Assembly (NCBI GenBank): GCA_021805775.1
Contig: JAJZED010000002.1
Coordinates: 86,390-150,389, forward strand
DNA: 64,000 nucleotides
Direction of reading: 5' to 3'
Source: a bacterium
GTDB taxonomy: Bacteria; Vulcanimicrobiota; Vulcanimicrobiia; Vulcanimicrobiales; Vulcanimicrobiaceae
How positions within the stretch are numbered: the stretch's first letter is position 1; each line of letters starts with the position of its first letter. This document shows, in pieces, positions 1 to 7,628 of the stretch. The translations under genes were made by a program, and so were the position numbers. The notes below the pieces were generated by a model. It saw only the letters and a program-made list of their open reading frames with translations. It ran no database searches and was not told where the DNA came from.

Positions 1-577
1 TGTAAATATTCTGTCCGCCGATCGGCGAGAGCCCGGCGTTGTTGACGAATCGCGCCAGCGTGAGCTGCCCGAGCTGCTGCGGAATCGCGCTGCCCGGCAC
101 GAGTGCGGTCACGGTGCCGTCCTGGCCGATTTGCACCGACGTGGCGTTCGCGGGAATCGTAATCTGCGGCTGGACGAAGTAGCCATCCGCGGTCACCACG
201 GCGCCGTTGGCGTCGACCTTAAACGAGCCGTCGCGCGTGTAGCCGGTCGTTCCGTCGGGAAGCGTGACCTGGAAGAAACCGTCGCCTTCGATCGCGACAT
301 CGAGCGGATTGCCGGTCTGCTGGAGGGAGCCTTGCGTGAAGACCTTTTCCGAGGAACCGACTTTCACGCCGAGCCCAACCTGCTGGCCGACGGGAACGAT
401 CGAGGCGCCGATCGGCGCACCCGGTGCTTGGATTTGCTGGTAGACCAGATCCTGAAAATGCGCGACGTTGCGGCGAAAACCCGTCGTATCGACGTTCGCT
501 AAATTATTGGAGATCGTATCCATGTTGTACTGTTGGGCGATCATCCCGCTGGCGGCCGTATAGAGTGCTCGCATCAT
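1..577 (-). CDS. flgG: Flagellar basal-body rod protein FlgG (partial, C-terminus beyond window)
   Basis: Distal rod protein of the flagellar basal body, polymerised in the periplasm between the proximal rod and the hook. The N-terminus reads MMRALYTAASGM, followed by the rod-family motif NNLANVDTTGFR. The GDGFF and GYTRDGSF segments typical of FlgG follow. About 192 residues are visible against a usual length near 260, so the C-terminal domain lies outside the window. Two ATG codons are adjacent at the start; the first is used here. The gene sits 21 nt downstream of the FlgF-like gene, on the same strand, so the two are almost certainly co-transcribed. Confidence 0.93.
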   Translation of the reverse strand, partial: MMRALYTAASGMIAQQYNMDTISNNLANVDTTGFRRNVAHFQDLVYQQIQAPGAPIGASIVPVGQQVGLGVKVGSSEKVFTQGSLQQTGNPLDVAIEGDGFFQVTLPDGTTGYTRDGSFKVDANGAVVTADGYFVQPQITIPANATSVQIGQDGTVTALVPGSAIPQQLGQLTLARFVNNAGLSPIGGQNIY

Positions 578-598
578 GGTGGTAGTGTCCTCTCTCCG

Positions 599-1396
599 TT
601 ATGCCGTGGTGCCGACGTCTTGGATCGCCAGCTGAGTAGCTTGATCTTGCATTTTTACCGATTTGGAGTTCGAATCGAACCAGCGTTCGGCGACGATAAG
701 ATCGACCATCGAGCGAACGACGTTGGAGTTGCTTTTCTCAAGCGAACCCTGAATGACCGTCGCACCGGTCGTCGGCTGCGGTTGCGCGTTGCCGGTGTCG
801 ACGAAAAGATTGTTCCCCTGCTTGCGCAGATCGACGAGATTGTTGAAGCGCGTGAGCGCGAGGCGATCGATCGTGATACCGTTCTGCGATACCGTTCCGT
901 CGGGTCCGACGCTCACCGCGCCCTGCTGCTGCTGCACCTGAATCGGGCCGTTCTGGCCGAGGACGTAGTTGCCGTCCGCCGTCACCAAATTGCCGTTCGG
1001 ATTGACGGTGAATTGTCCGTCGCGCGTGTAGCGTACGCCCTGCGGCGTCTGCACGTTGAAGAACGCGTTCGTCCCGCCGAGTGCGAGGTCGTACGGATTG
1101 CCGGTCGCCTGAAGCGGGCCTTGCGCGAAGGTCTCCGGCGTATCGTAGATCCAGGCGCCGGTACCGAGCTGCCCGACCGGTGCGGCGACCGGAACGCCGG
1201 GAAGCGCCTTCCCAGACTCCCGCGGACCGGGGTCGGTCTGCAAACGATAGATGTCGAGCGTCGGGGCGGATTGAATCTCCAGCAACGTCTGCTTGAAGCC
1301 GTTGGTGTTGACGTTGGCGAGGTTATTCGCCACCGTGTTGGCTAGTTGCTGGGCGACGAGCATCCCGCTCGCAGCTGTATAAAGACCGCGTACCAA
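599..1396 (-). CDS. flgF: Flagellar basal-body rod protein FlgF (FlgF/FlgG family)
   Basis: Second rod protein of the FlgF/FlgG family, 265 residues from the chosen start. The N-terminus is LVRGLYTAASGM, then NNLANVNTNGFKQ, and the C-terminal LIVAERWFDSNSKSV is the conserved helix of rod and hook proteins. A TTG start at 1396 is preferred because GGAGGG (minus strand, 1410-1405) lies 8 nt upstream. A GTG at 1414 would give six extra residues but would put this ribosome site inside the gene. FlgF and FlgG are close paralogues; FlgF is chosen because a clear FlgG follows. It is the first gene after a terminator and so needs its own promoter. Confidence 0.85.
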   Translation of the reverse strand: MVRGLYTAASGMLVAQQLANTVANNLANVNTNGFKQTLLEIQSAPTLDIYRLQTDPGPRESGKALPGVPVAAPVGQLGTGAWIYDTPETFAQGPLQATGNPYDLALGGTNAFFNVQTPQGVRYTRDGQFTVNPNGNLVTADGNYVLGQNGPIQVQQQQGAVSVGPDGTVSQNGITIDRLALTRFNNLVDLRKQGNNLFVDTGNAQPQPTTGATVIQGSLEKSNSNVVRSMVDLIVAERWFDSNSKSVKMQDQATQLAIQDVGTTA

Positions 1397-1521
1397 TACA
1401 AAGACCCTCCGCACGGATTCGGTGTTCTCTATGGTGGTCGAACCATCAATCGGTCAGGTTCGGCCCGCGGCCCCGCCCCGTGCGAGAGGTCGTCCAGCCG
1501 CGCTCCCTTCTTCTATCGGCG

Positions 1522-1555
1522 AAAAAGAGGCGGCATTTTAGCCGCCTCTTTTTTT
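1522..1555. terminator. Bidirectional rho-independent terminator after fliE
   Basis: Perfect hairpin with arms GAGGCGGC and GCCGCCTC around ATTTTA, flanked by A-rich and T-rich tracts on both sides. On the minus strand it lies about 55 nt beyond the fliE stop and ends in a U-tract. It separates the flgB-flgC-fliE transcript from flgF-flgG. Confidence 0.9.
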
Positions 1556-1609
1556 CATTCATCGCTGCGATCTCGGCGCGACGCCTTCGCGCGAGCAGTT
1601 CCGTGCAGG

Positions 1610-1951
1610 TTAAACCTGCATCTGCTGGATCTCTTGGTACGCACTCAAGAGCTTGTTCCGCACCGCGAGCGTAAACTGAAAGGCGAGATTCGCTTCCTCA
1701 ACCGAGGTAATCACCTTCCCGCTATTATGGATCTCTCCGGCGGCGAGCTGTGTCGTCAGATGATCGGAGGTCGCCATCTTTTCGTTGACGCCGCCGAGAA
1801 ACGACTTCACGGCGTCCTTAAACGAACCGCCGACGACCGGCGCGACCTCAGGGCTCGCGCTCGGCGCGCCGCCGCTTCCCGGCTTCACATCCGGAACGAA
1901 GGTCCCCGGGAGCACCTTACTCACGGCATCGGCATAGCTCTTGATATCCAT
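1610..1951 (-). CDS. fliE: Flagellar hook-basal body complex protein FliE
   Basis: FliE links the MS ring to the proximal rod of the flagellum. The protein is 113 residues, normal for the family. The conserved C-terminal half is intact: a GSFKDAVKSFL helix, then the signature from VEEANLAFQF to TLAVRNKLLSAYQEI, ending in the usual QQMQV. The ATG at 1951 is chosen because AAGGAG (1965-1960) lies 8 nt upstream. A TTG two codons earlier would leave only 2 nt. It follows flgC by 22 nt, giving the common flgB-flgC-fliE order. Confidence 0.94.
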   Translation of the reverse strand: MDIKSYADAVSKVLPGTFVPDVKPGSGGAPSASPEVAPVVGGSFKDAVKSFLGGVNEKMATSDHLTTQLAAGEIHNSGKVITSVEEANLAFQFTLAVRNKLLSAYQEIQQMQV

Positions 1952-1973
1952 TGGCAAAGCTCCTTACGAACCG

Positions 1974-2423
1974 CTAGCTGAGGAGGCCGATTTCGGCGCT
2001 ATTCATCAAACGCGTCTCTTTGATCGCCGCGACGTTCGCCTGGTAGGCGCGCGAAGCAGCCATCATGTCGACCATCTCTTTGACGACCTGGACGTTGGGA
2101 TAGTGAACGTACCCGCGAGCATCGGCCTGAGGGTTGCCCGGGTCGAATACGAGCCGATCCGGCGATTGATCCTGCGTTATGCCGAGCACTTCGACGCCGG
2201 CTTGGCCGGGGTTCGAGGTATGGAACGGATTGAACGAGTTACCGGTCGATTTCGTCGTTGCATCGGGTTTCTGCGCGAAGACCACCAACTGTCGTTTGAA
2301 CGCGCCACCCTGCGGCGTCAGCGTCGTATTCGCGTTGGCGATATTGTTGGCGATGACGTCCATCGCCAAGCGCTCGGCGGACATACCCGAGGCGCTGATA
2401 TCGATTGCCGTGTAAAAACCCAT
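1974..2423 (-). CDS. flgC: Flagellar basal-body rod protein FlgC
   Basis: Proximal rod subunit, 149 residues. It begins MGFYTAIDISASGMSAER, followed by IANNIANANTT, the rod-protein N-terminal motif. It carries the FlgC-type GVEVLGI segment and ends with the conserved C-terminal helix (VKEMVDMMAASRAYQAN). It begins 1 nt after the flgB stop codon, which points to coupled translation. Confidence 0.95.
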   Translation of the reverse strand: MGFYTAIDISASGMSAERLAMDVIANNIANANTTLTPQGGAFKRQLVVFAQKPDATTKSTGNSFNPFHTSNPGQAGVEVLGITQDQSPDRLVFDPGNPQADARGYVHYPNVQVVKEMVDMMAASRAYQANVAAIKETRLMNSAEIGLLS

Positions 2424-2424
2424 C

Positions 2425-2859
2425 TTACGGTTGTTCCTTGATCGCTTCGGAGTAGCGGTTATACTGCTGTAACAACAGCTTTGCCATGTCTTGCGCGTAG
2501 CCGGAGTTCATCGAGAGGTGCGCCATCTCTTGGTCGATATCGACGTTGCTGCGATCGACGCGCATCTGCGTTCCGCTATCGACGATGGGAACCGGATCGA
2601 ACGGCTTGGGCGGCGCTCCATCCCCGATGGCGAACTGCCGCGCGCTATTCGTCTCCATCGGCAACTGCGTCGTTGAAGGCGGCGTGCCGAGCGACTCGGC
2701 GAGCAACTCCTTAAAATCGGTCGTCGTGCGCCGATAGTTCGGCGTGTTCACGTTGGCGATATTATTCGCGATCTGCGTTTGCTCGAGCCCGGCTCCGGAC
2801 AAACCCTCCTTGAGGACGTTGACCGTCGATCCGAACGAGAGTCCTGGAATCTCTGCCAT
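2425..2859 (-). CDS. flgB: Flagellar basal-body rod protein FlgB
   Basis: First proximal-rod subunit, 144 residues, typical length. QTQIANNIANVNTPNYRR near residues 27-44 is the diagnostic rod motif. The C-terminal part carries NVDIDQEMAHLSMNS and a YNRY-containing helix, as in FlgB. GGAG six nt upstream of the ATG supports the start. It heads the flgB-flgC-fliE group. An ABC exporter gene ends 52 nt upstream on the same strand, so the promoter is either in that short gap or further upstream. Confidence 0.95.
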   Translation of the reverse strand: MAEIPGLSFGSTVNVLKEGLSGAGLEQTQIANNIANVNTPNYRRTTTDFKELLAESLGTPPSTTQLPMETNSARQFAIGDGAPPKPFDPVPIVDSGTQMRVDRSNVDIDQEMAHLSMNSGYAQDMAKLLLQQYNRYSEAIKEQP

Positions 2860-2911
2860 CGTCTTCTCCTATCGGCGTTCGTGGGGTGGAACTTGAGTCC
2901 GCCGCGCGACC

Positions 2912-4660
2912 TTAAGTTCCGCGAGCGGAAAACTGGGCCTCGTAGAGCGCGGCATAGGCTCCCCGGCGCGCCATCAGCTCGGAGTGCGTCCCGGATTCGG
3001 CGATGCGACCGTGCTCGAAGTAGAGAATGCGGTCGGCGCGGCGGATCGTCGAGAGACGGTGCGCGACGATCAACGTGCTTCGCCCGGGCAGCAAGCGGTC
3101 GAGCGCCGACTCGATCAACGTCTCGGAGTGTGTATCGAGGGCGCTCGTCGCTTCGTCGAGGATGAGGATCCGCGGATTGCGGAGGATCGCGCGAGCGATG
3201 GCGATGCGCTGCCGTTGCCCGCCGGAGAGCCGCACCCCACGCTCGCCTACCTCGGTGGCGTAACCCTCGGGTAACTCGGCGATGAACTCGTCGGCGTTCG
3301 CTTCCCGCGCTGCGGCGATGACCGCGGATTCATCGGCCTCTAGACGGCCGTACCGAATATTCTCGAGCACGCTGCGTCGGAAGAGTTGCGGATCCTGAGG
3401 GACGATCGCAATCGCCGCGCGCAGGAGGGCAAGCGGAATCCTTTCGAACGGGTATCCGTCGATGAGGATGCGCCCGGACTGCGGCTGGTAGAAGCGTGGC
3501 ACGAGATTGATAAAGGTGGTCTTCCCGGAACCCGAGGGACCGACGAGCGCGACGATCTCGCCGGGCGCGATGTCGACGCTCACGCCGTCGAGCGCCGGGT
3601 TCTCGCCTTCGCCATAGGAGAACCGCACGTTCTCGAAGGTAATGCGGCCGCGAATTGAAGGCAGCGGAAGCGCCGTGACGGGAACGACGGGCTCGGTGGG
3701 AAGATCGACGATCTCGTAGATGCGGCCGGTCGCAACGATCGCCCGATTGATATCGCCGACGAACGCCGCGACGCGATTGAGCGGGTTCACGAGATTTACG
3801 AGCAGGAGGTAATAATTGAAAACCTCACCGACGTTGAGACGTCCGACCAAGACCTCTCGCGCCGAGAGCCAGATGACGACGGTCACCGCAAGAATCATGA
3901 TCGTGCTTACGACCATCGGTTGCGTCTGCACGAATTGCGTCATTTTCAGCGAGGCCGTGACGTACTCTTCGGTCCGTTCGCGGAAACGATCGACTTCGTA
4001 GGACTCGCGCCCGAAGGCTTTGACGATGCGCTGCCCCTGCAATACCTCGCTTAACGCGGCGATGACCTCGGCGATGCGCATCTGCGTCGTCGCGGTGCTG
4101 CGCGTGATCAGCCGTGAAAAGCGCGAGACGGCGAGCGAAATGATCGGCGCCACCAGAACGAGGACGACCGTCAACAGCCAATCGAGCCAGAGCATCACGG
4201 CGAAGGACGAAACGAAGGTGACGATAGAGACGACGAGTTGCGGAAGCGAGATCGTCACCGCATCGCTGACGATCTGCAGGTCGGCGTTGAAGCGCGAGAT
4301 CAACTCGCCGGGGCGCCAGCGGTCGAATATCTGAAGCGGCAGCCGGAGGATCCGATCGACGAGTTGCAAGCGCAACATCGCGATGAAGTTCTGCCCGCAC
4401 CATGCGGTCGCGTAGGTCTGCGCGTAGGTCGCTCCCTGCGCGGCGATGAGGGGGAGTGCGACCAATCCGAGCATGCGATAGAGGACGCCGAGATCGGGAT
4501 GCTTCGCTTCGAGGACGCGCGAGATGATCTGGCCGAAGGCCCACGGCGGAATCGTCGTGAGTACGCCGGCGAAGGTGCCCAATGCGGCAGCGACCGCAAG
4601 GCGCCCGATATAGGGGCGAGCCTCGCGCGATAGGCGTGCCAACGTTCCGCGTCGCGTCAT
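2912..4660 (-). CDS. ABC transporter, fused permease and ATPase (MsbA/multidrug exporter type)
   Basis: Half-transporter of 582 residues that exports a lipid, drug or other hydrophobic substrate as a dimer. The N-terminal 300 residues form a six-helix membrane domain. The C-terminal ATPase shows Walker A (GPSGSGKTT), the signature LSGGQRQR, Walker B (ILILDEATSALD) and the H-loop (VAHRLS). The ATG at 4660 is preferred over one at 4762, since the longer form would overlap the divergent gene starting at 4745. Substrate cannot be told from sequence. It lies just upstream of flgB but has no evident flagellar role. Confidence 0.9.
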   Translation of the reverse strand: MTRRGTLARLSREARPYIGRLAVAAALGTFAGVLTTIPPWAFGQIISRVLEAKHPDLGVLYRMLGLVALPLIAAQGATYAQTYATAWCGQNFIAMLRLQLVDRILRLPLQIFDRWRPGELISRFNADLQIVSDAVTISLPQLVVSIVTFVSSFAVMLWLDWLLTVVLVLVAPIISLAVSRFSRLITRSTATTQMRIAEVIAALSEVLQGQRIVKAFGRESYEVDRFRERTEEYVTASLKMTQFVQTQPMVVSTIMILAVTVVIWLSAREVLVGRLNVGEVFNYYLLLVNLVNPLNRVAAFVGDINRAIVATGRIYEIVDLPTEPVVPVTALPLPSIRGRITFENVRFSYGEGENPALDGVSVDIAPGEIVALVGPSGSGKTTFINLVPRFYQPQSGRILIDGYPFERIPLALLRAAIAIVPQDPQLFRRSVLENIRYGRLEADESAVIAAAREANADEFIAELPEGYATEVGERGVRLSGGQRQRIAIARAILRNPRILILDEATSALDTHSETLIESALDRLLPGRSTLIVAHRLSTIRRADRILYFEHGRIAESGTHSELMARRGAYAALYEAQFSARGT

Positions 4661-4744
4661 GATACCGGCCCGAAGTTGCCGCACCGCGCCGATGAAACCT
4701 CTCGCATCTCCCAGCGGTACGTGCAAGCAAAGGGAGAACCGAGA

Positions 4745-5335
4745 ATGGACTGTTTCTTTCACGCCCGCGTACCGGCGGTCGCCGCTTGCCCGACCTGCTC
4801 GAAGGGGATCTGCGAGACCTGTCGCGATAGCAACGGGCTCTGCCCGAGCTGTCGCCTCGCCGCGCGCATCGAGAGCGCGAGTTCGCAGAGCACGCTGACG
4901 GGAGAGCGCGCGCCCTATCGCGGCGCAGCTTCGAGCTCTACCGGCGGCAGCGTTGTGCCGCCCCGGGCGGCGACGGTCAGCGTCGGCGATCCACTCGATC
5001 CGGTCGAATCGCGTGCGCTCGTCGCCCTCGGTTATCCGCTCCTCCCACTCGCGTTGCTCTCGCTCTTAGAGCGTCGTCGCTCGCGCTTCCTGAAGCGAGC
5101 GGCGCTGCAGGCGATCGGTTTCAACCTCGCCTTCGCCGCCTTCTGGGGCGTCCTGCAACTCATGAGTTCGCTTGCAATTCCATGGATCGGGATTGAATCG
5201 GCGATCCTCATTCCCTTCCTCGTTCCGCTCTTTCTCGTCGCCTCCGTCTACTACGGCATAAAGACGTGGCACGGCGATGAAGTGCGCGTCCCTATCGTCA
5301 GCGACTGGATCGAGGAGCACCTACCGGCGGCGTAG
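4745..5335 (+). CDS. Membrane protein with N-terminal B-box-like zinc finger and DUF4870/Tic20-like domain
   Basis: Protein of 196 residues. Residues 1-40 hold cysteine pairs (CPTC, CETC, CPSC) with an early Cys-His, a pattern like the B-box zinc-binding fold. A low-complexity linker follows. The C-terminal 110 residues carry three hydrophobic segments resembling the small DUF4870/Tic20-like membrane family (family call from memory). The start is set by AGGGAG at 4731-4736, 8 nt before the ATG. Its 3' end overlaps the convergent photolyase gene by 38 nt. Function unknown; the zinc finger may bind a protein partner at the membrane. Confidence 0.7.
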   Translation: MDCFFHARVPAVAACPTCSKGICETCRDSNGLCPSCRLAARIESASSQSTLTGERAPYRGAASSSTGGSVVPPRAATVSVGDPLDPVESRALVALGYPLLPLALLSLLERRRSRFLKRAALQAIGFNLAFAAFWGVLQLMSSLAIPWIGIESAILIPFLVPLFLVASVYYGIKTWHGDEVRVPIVSDWIEEHLPAA

Positions 5336-6713
5336 CCAACCTCCATTCAGCGTAGCGCGCGAGAAAAGCGCTCGCGCGTTCCCGGTGGTCGAGCATCGGG
5401 CGTGGGTACCGGTCGATCTCGAAGAGGTCGAGGGCGAGTTGTCGATCGTGCCAGGCATGAATTTGCCGCGCATCGGAGAGCAGGGCAAGCTCGGGGATCC
5501 ATCGGCGGACGTAGCGTCCGTGCGGGTCGCCGCGGAGAAACTGCCGCTCCGGGTCGATGATGCGCGGAAAATGCATATCGATGCGCAGTCCGGCGCTCCA
5601 GCGCCAGTTCCCAATCGCCAACGCCGGTTCGTCCTCGACGAGCAACCCCTCCCAGCTCTCCATTCCGGTCCGCCAATCGAGCCCGAGATCGAAGCAGCAG
5701 AACGACGCGACGACGGCACGTACCGCCGAATGCATGCTCCCGGTCGCGGCGAGTTCGCGCATACCCGCATCGACGAGCGGAAACCCGGTCCGCGCCTCCA
5801 TCAACGCCGGAAGCTCCGCGCTCGTGCGCGCGAAGAGCCGTTCCTCGGGCTGCGGCGCGCTCTCCGTCCCGGCGAGGAGCAGAAAATCGCGGCGCGCCAT
5901 CGCCCGGAGAAAGCGTTCGATCCCCGTACGCTCCTCGGCGAGAAGAAACGGGTCTTCCAGGCGCCTGCACACGCTCCACGCCACCTCCCGCCCCGAGAGC
6001 AATCCATAGGAGAGCGGTAACCCGAGCCCTGAGGTCGCTATCGCAGGCGTGCGGATCGCCCGCGAATATTCCACCAGACGCTCGTTGACGAAGCGATCGA
6101 GCGCGGCGCGCGCGACGCGTTCGCCGACGGGATCGCGCCACGCCGATGCACCGAATTCTTCGGGACGTGGGAGCGGTTCGCTCGGAAGAACGCTCGGGGA
6201 AAAACGCGCGCCGAGATCGATCGGCGAGCGAAGCACTTCGGGCGCGCGCCAGAGCCGAAAAAATGCATTGAACGAGCGAAAGCCGCCCTCGTCCGTATCG
6301 AGTTCGAGCCGCTCCGGATCGAGCGCGACCGCTTCGTGTATGCCGAGCGCGCGCAATCCGAGTTCCTCGACGATCGCTTGCAGCCGTAGGTCTTCGCGCA
6401 CTCCCGCGGGATCGTATCGTTTACTCCACGCGACGCAACGCGCGCCGGTAGCCCGCGCGACCGAGCGAATGGTGACGTCGAGCGCCCCCCGCCGCACGAG
6501 CAATTGCGAACCGCGGAGACGCAACTCCGCATCGAGCGCGGCGACCGCCGCACAAAAATATGCCGCGCGGCGTGGATTGCGGGCGATACGTTCGCTGCGG
6601 CGCCGATCGAGAATAAGGAGCGGAACGAGGGCGCTGCCCGGCTCCAGCGCAGCAAAAATGCCCCGATCGCTCAGCCGGAGGTCGCGGTCGAAGCAAAGGA
6701 GCGTCGCGCTCAT
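5298..6713 (-). CDS. phr: Deoxyribodipyrimidine photolyase / cryptochrome family
   Basis: Light-driven repair of cyclobutane pyrimidine dimers, or a cryptochrome-like relative, 471 residues. The N-terminal Rossmann domain starts LLCFDRDLRLSDRGI. The C-terminal FAD domain shows TGFPLVDAGMREL, a DWR motif, and DPHGRYVRRWIPEL. Some usually conserved FAD-site residues differ: the MHNR-type motif reads MHSA and the NGGWQW-type motif reads IGNWRW. Exact activity is therefore less certain. Its ATG overlaps the stop of the upstream cytochrome c gene as ATGA, so the two are translationally coupled. Confidence 0.85.
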   Translation of the reverse strand: MSATLLCFDRDLRLSDRGIFAALEPGSALVPLLILDRRRSERIARNPRRAAYFCAAVAALDAELRLRGSQLLVRRGALDVTIRSVARATGARCVAWSKRYDPAGVREDLRLQAIVEELGLRALGIHEAVALDPERLELDTDEGGFRSFNAFFRLWRAPEVLRSPIDLGARFSPSVLPSEPLPRPEEFGASAWRDPVGERVARAALDRFVNERLVEYSRAIRTPAIATSGLGLPLSYGLLSGREVAWSVCRRLEDPFLLAEERTGIERFLRAMARRDFLLLAGTESAPQPEERLFARTSAELPALMEARTGFPLVDAGMRELAATGSMHSAVRAVVASFCCFDLGLDWRTGMESWEGLLVEDEPALAIGNWRWSAGLRIDMHFPRIIDPERQFLRGDPHGRYVRRWIPELALLSDARQIHAWHDRQLALDLFEIDRYPRPMLDHRERASAFLARYAEWRLATPPVGAPRSSR

Positions 6714-7045
6714 TTCTCGGCGGCTACGCCGTCGATATATGCGGCGACATCGGCGAGATCGCGACGCGACAATTGCGAGGGATAGAGCTTGGGCATCGGC
6801 GCTTCCGGCTCTTCGATCGCTCCGAAAATGCGCTTCTTACTCCACGATTTCGGCAGCGCGTGCAGATCGGGGCCGAGCCGCGTGCCGCGGGCGTCGGCGC
6901 CATGACAGGCCGCGCACCGTTGCAGGTAGACGCCCCGGCCACGCGAGCCGTCCCCGTGCAGAACGCCCGCCCGGTCGTTGCGAACGTGCCCGGAGCATGC
7001 CGTCAGGAGGAGGGCGAGGCTCGCAATACCGGCTCGGTTCTTCAC
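6710..7045 (-). CDS. Small c-type cytochrome lipoprotein
   Basis: Periplasmic single-haem electron carrier of 111 residues. An N-terminal signal with lipobox LLLTAC suggests a lipid-anchored protein. CAACH is the haem-binding motif, and the PMPKLYP segment supplies the likely methionine ligand. The C-terminal SRRDLADVAAYI helix is typical of class I cytochrome c. The GTG at 7045 is chosen because it directly precedes the signal peptide. Longer forms starting as far as 7513 would run antisense through the divergent acetyltransferase-like gene. The stop overlaps the photolyase start. Confidence 0.8.
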   Translation of the reverse strand: MKNRAGIASLALLLTACSGHVRNDRAGVLHGDGSRGRGVYLQRCAACHGADARGTRLGPDLHALPKSWSKKRIFGAIEEPEAPMPKLYPSQLSRRDLADVAAYIDGVAAEK

Positions 7046-7102
7046 GCGCGACGCGTTCGCCCCGTGCAGGCGCTTCTCCCCACCATTGGGAAGAGAGTCG
7101 CC

Positions 7103-7594
7103 GTGGCAGGACGCAAGATTTTCCTTCGCTTCGCGCAGGCAAGCGACGTGGAACGGCTGACGCGCGAAGGCGTCATCACGGCTCCCCCACCAGCGAAAGA
7201 GACGTGGAATCAACGCATCGTGCGGTGGCTCTCCGAGCAGCGCGCGGGTCGCCGCGCCGTCCTCGTCGCCGAGGATTCCACCGGTCTGCTCGGCATTCTC
7301 CACCTCGTCTTCGAACTGCCGATCGGCTTTAAGGATCCCGAGGCGGCGAACGGCTTCGATATCGCGATGATCGAAGGGCTGCATCTGCGCGCGGGCGTCC
7401 CCCCCGAGGTCGGAAACGAAATGATCGAGGAGATCCAGCGAATCGCTACAAAACGCAGGGTTACCACGCTGACCTTCTGCATCCCGATGAACCAACCGCG
7501 CGCCATTCGCCAAGTCAAAGAGTGGGGCTTCGAAGAATTTCGCATTATGGCCGAGCCCTCAAAAATGCTTGCGTTTTTCCGAAAAACCGTCTAG
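7103..7594 (+). CDS. GNAT-like acetyltransferase domain protein
   Basis: Protein of about 163 residues with a GNAT-like layout. An opening strand reads IFLRFAQASDVERL, central strands RAVLVAEDSTGLLGILHLV follow, a helix precedes VTTLTFCI, and the C-terminal PRAIRQVKEWGFEEF resembles the last motif of acetyltransferases. No substrate can be named. The GTG at 7103 is chosen because it begins just before the first strand and keeps the gene clear of the divergent cytochrome gene; the ribosome site is weak. It is followed 34 nt later by the TPR/ATP-grasp gene, possibly in one transcript. Confidence 0.6.
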   Translation: MAGRKIFLRFAQASDVERLTREGVITAPPPAKETWNQRIVRWLSEQRAGRRAVLVAEDSTGLLGILHLVFELPIGFKDPEAANGFDIAMIEGLHLRAGVPPEVGNEMIEEIQRIATKRRVTTLTFCIPMNQPRAIRQVKEWGFEEFRIMAEPSKMLAFFRKTV

Positions 7595-7628
7595 AACGCA
7601 GACGGTACGGGAGCGAGAGAGCCGCGCC

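Noticed and set aside
5298-5335. Frameshift or fusion between the zinc-finger gene and photolyase
   Set aside because: The genes are convergent on opposite strands; a 38-nt tail overlap is enough to explain it.
6049-7332. Long plus-strand reading frame of about 427 codons
   Set aside because: Antisense to photolyase and cytochrome c, arginine-rich composition, no motif; a GC-bias shadow.
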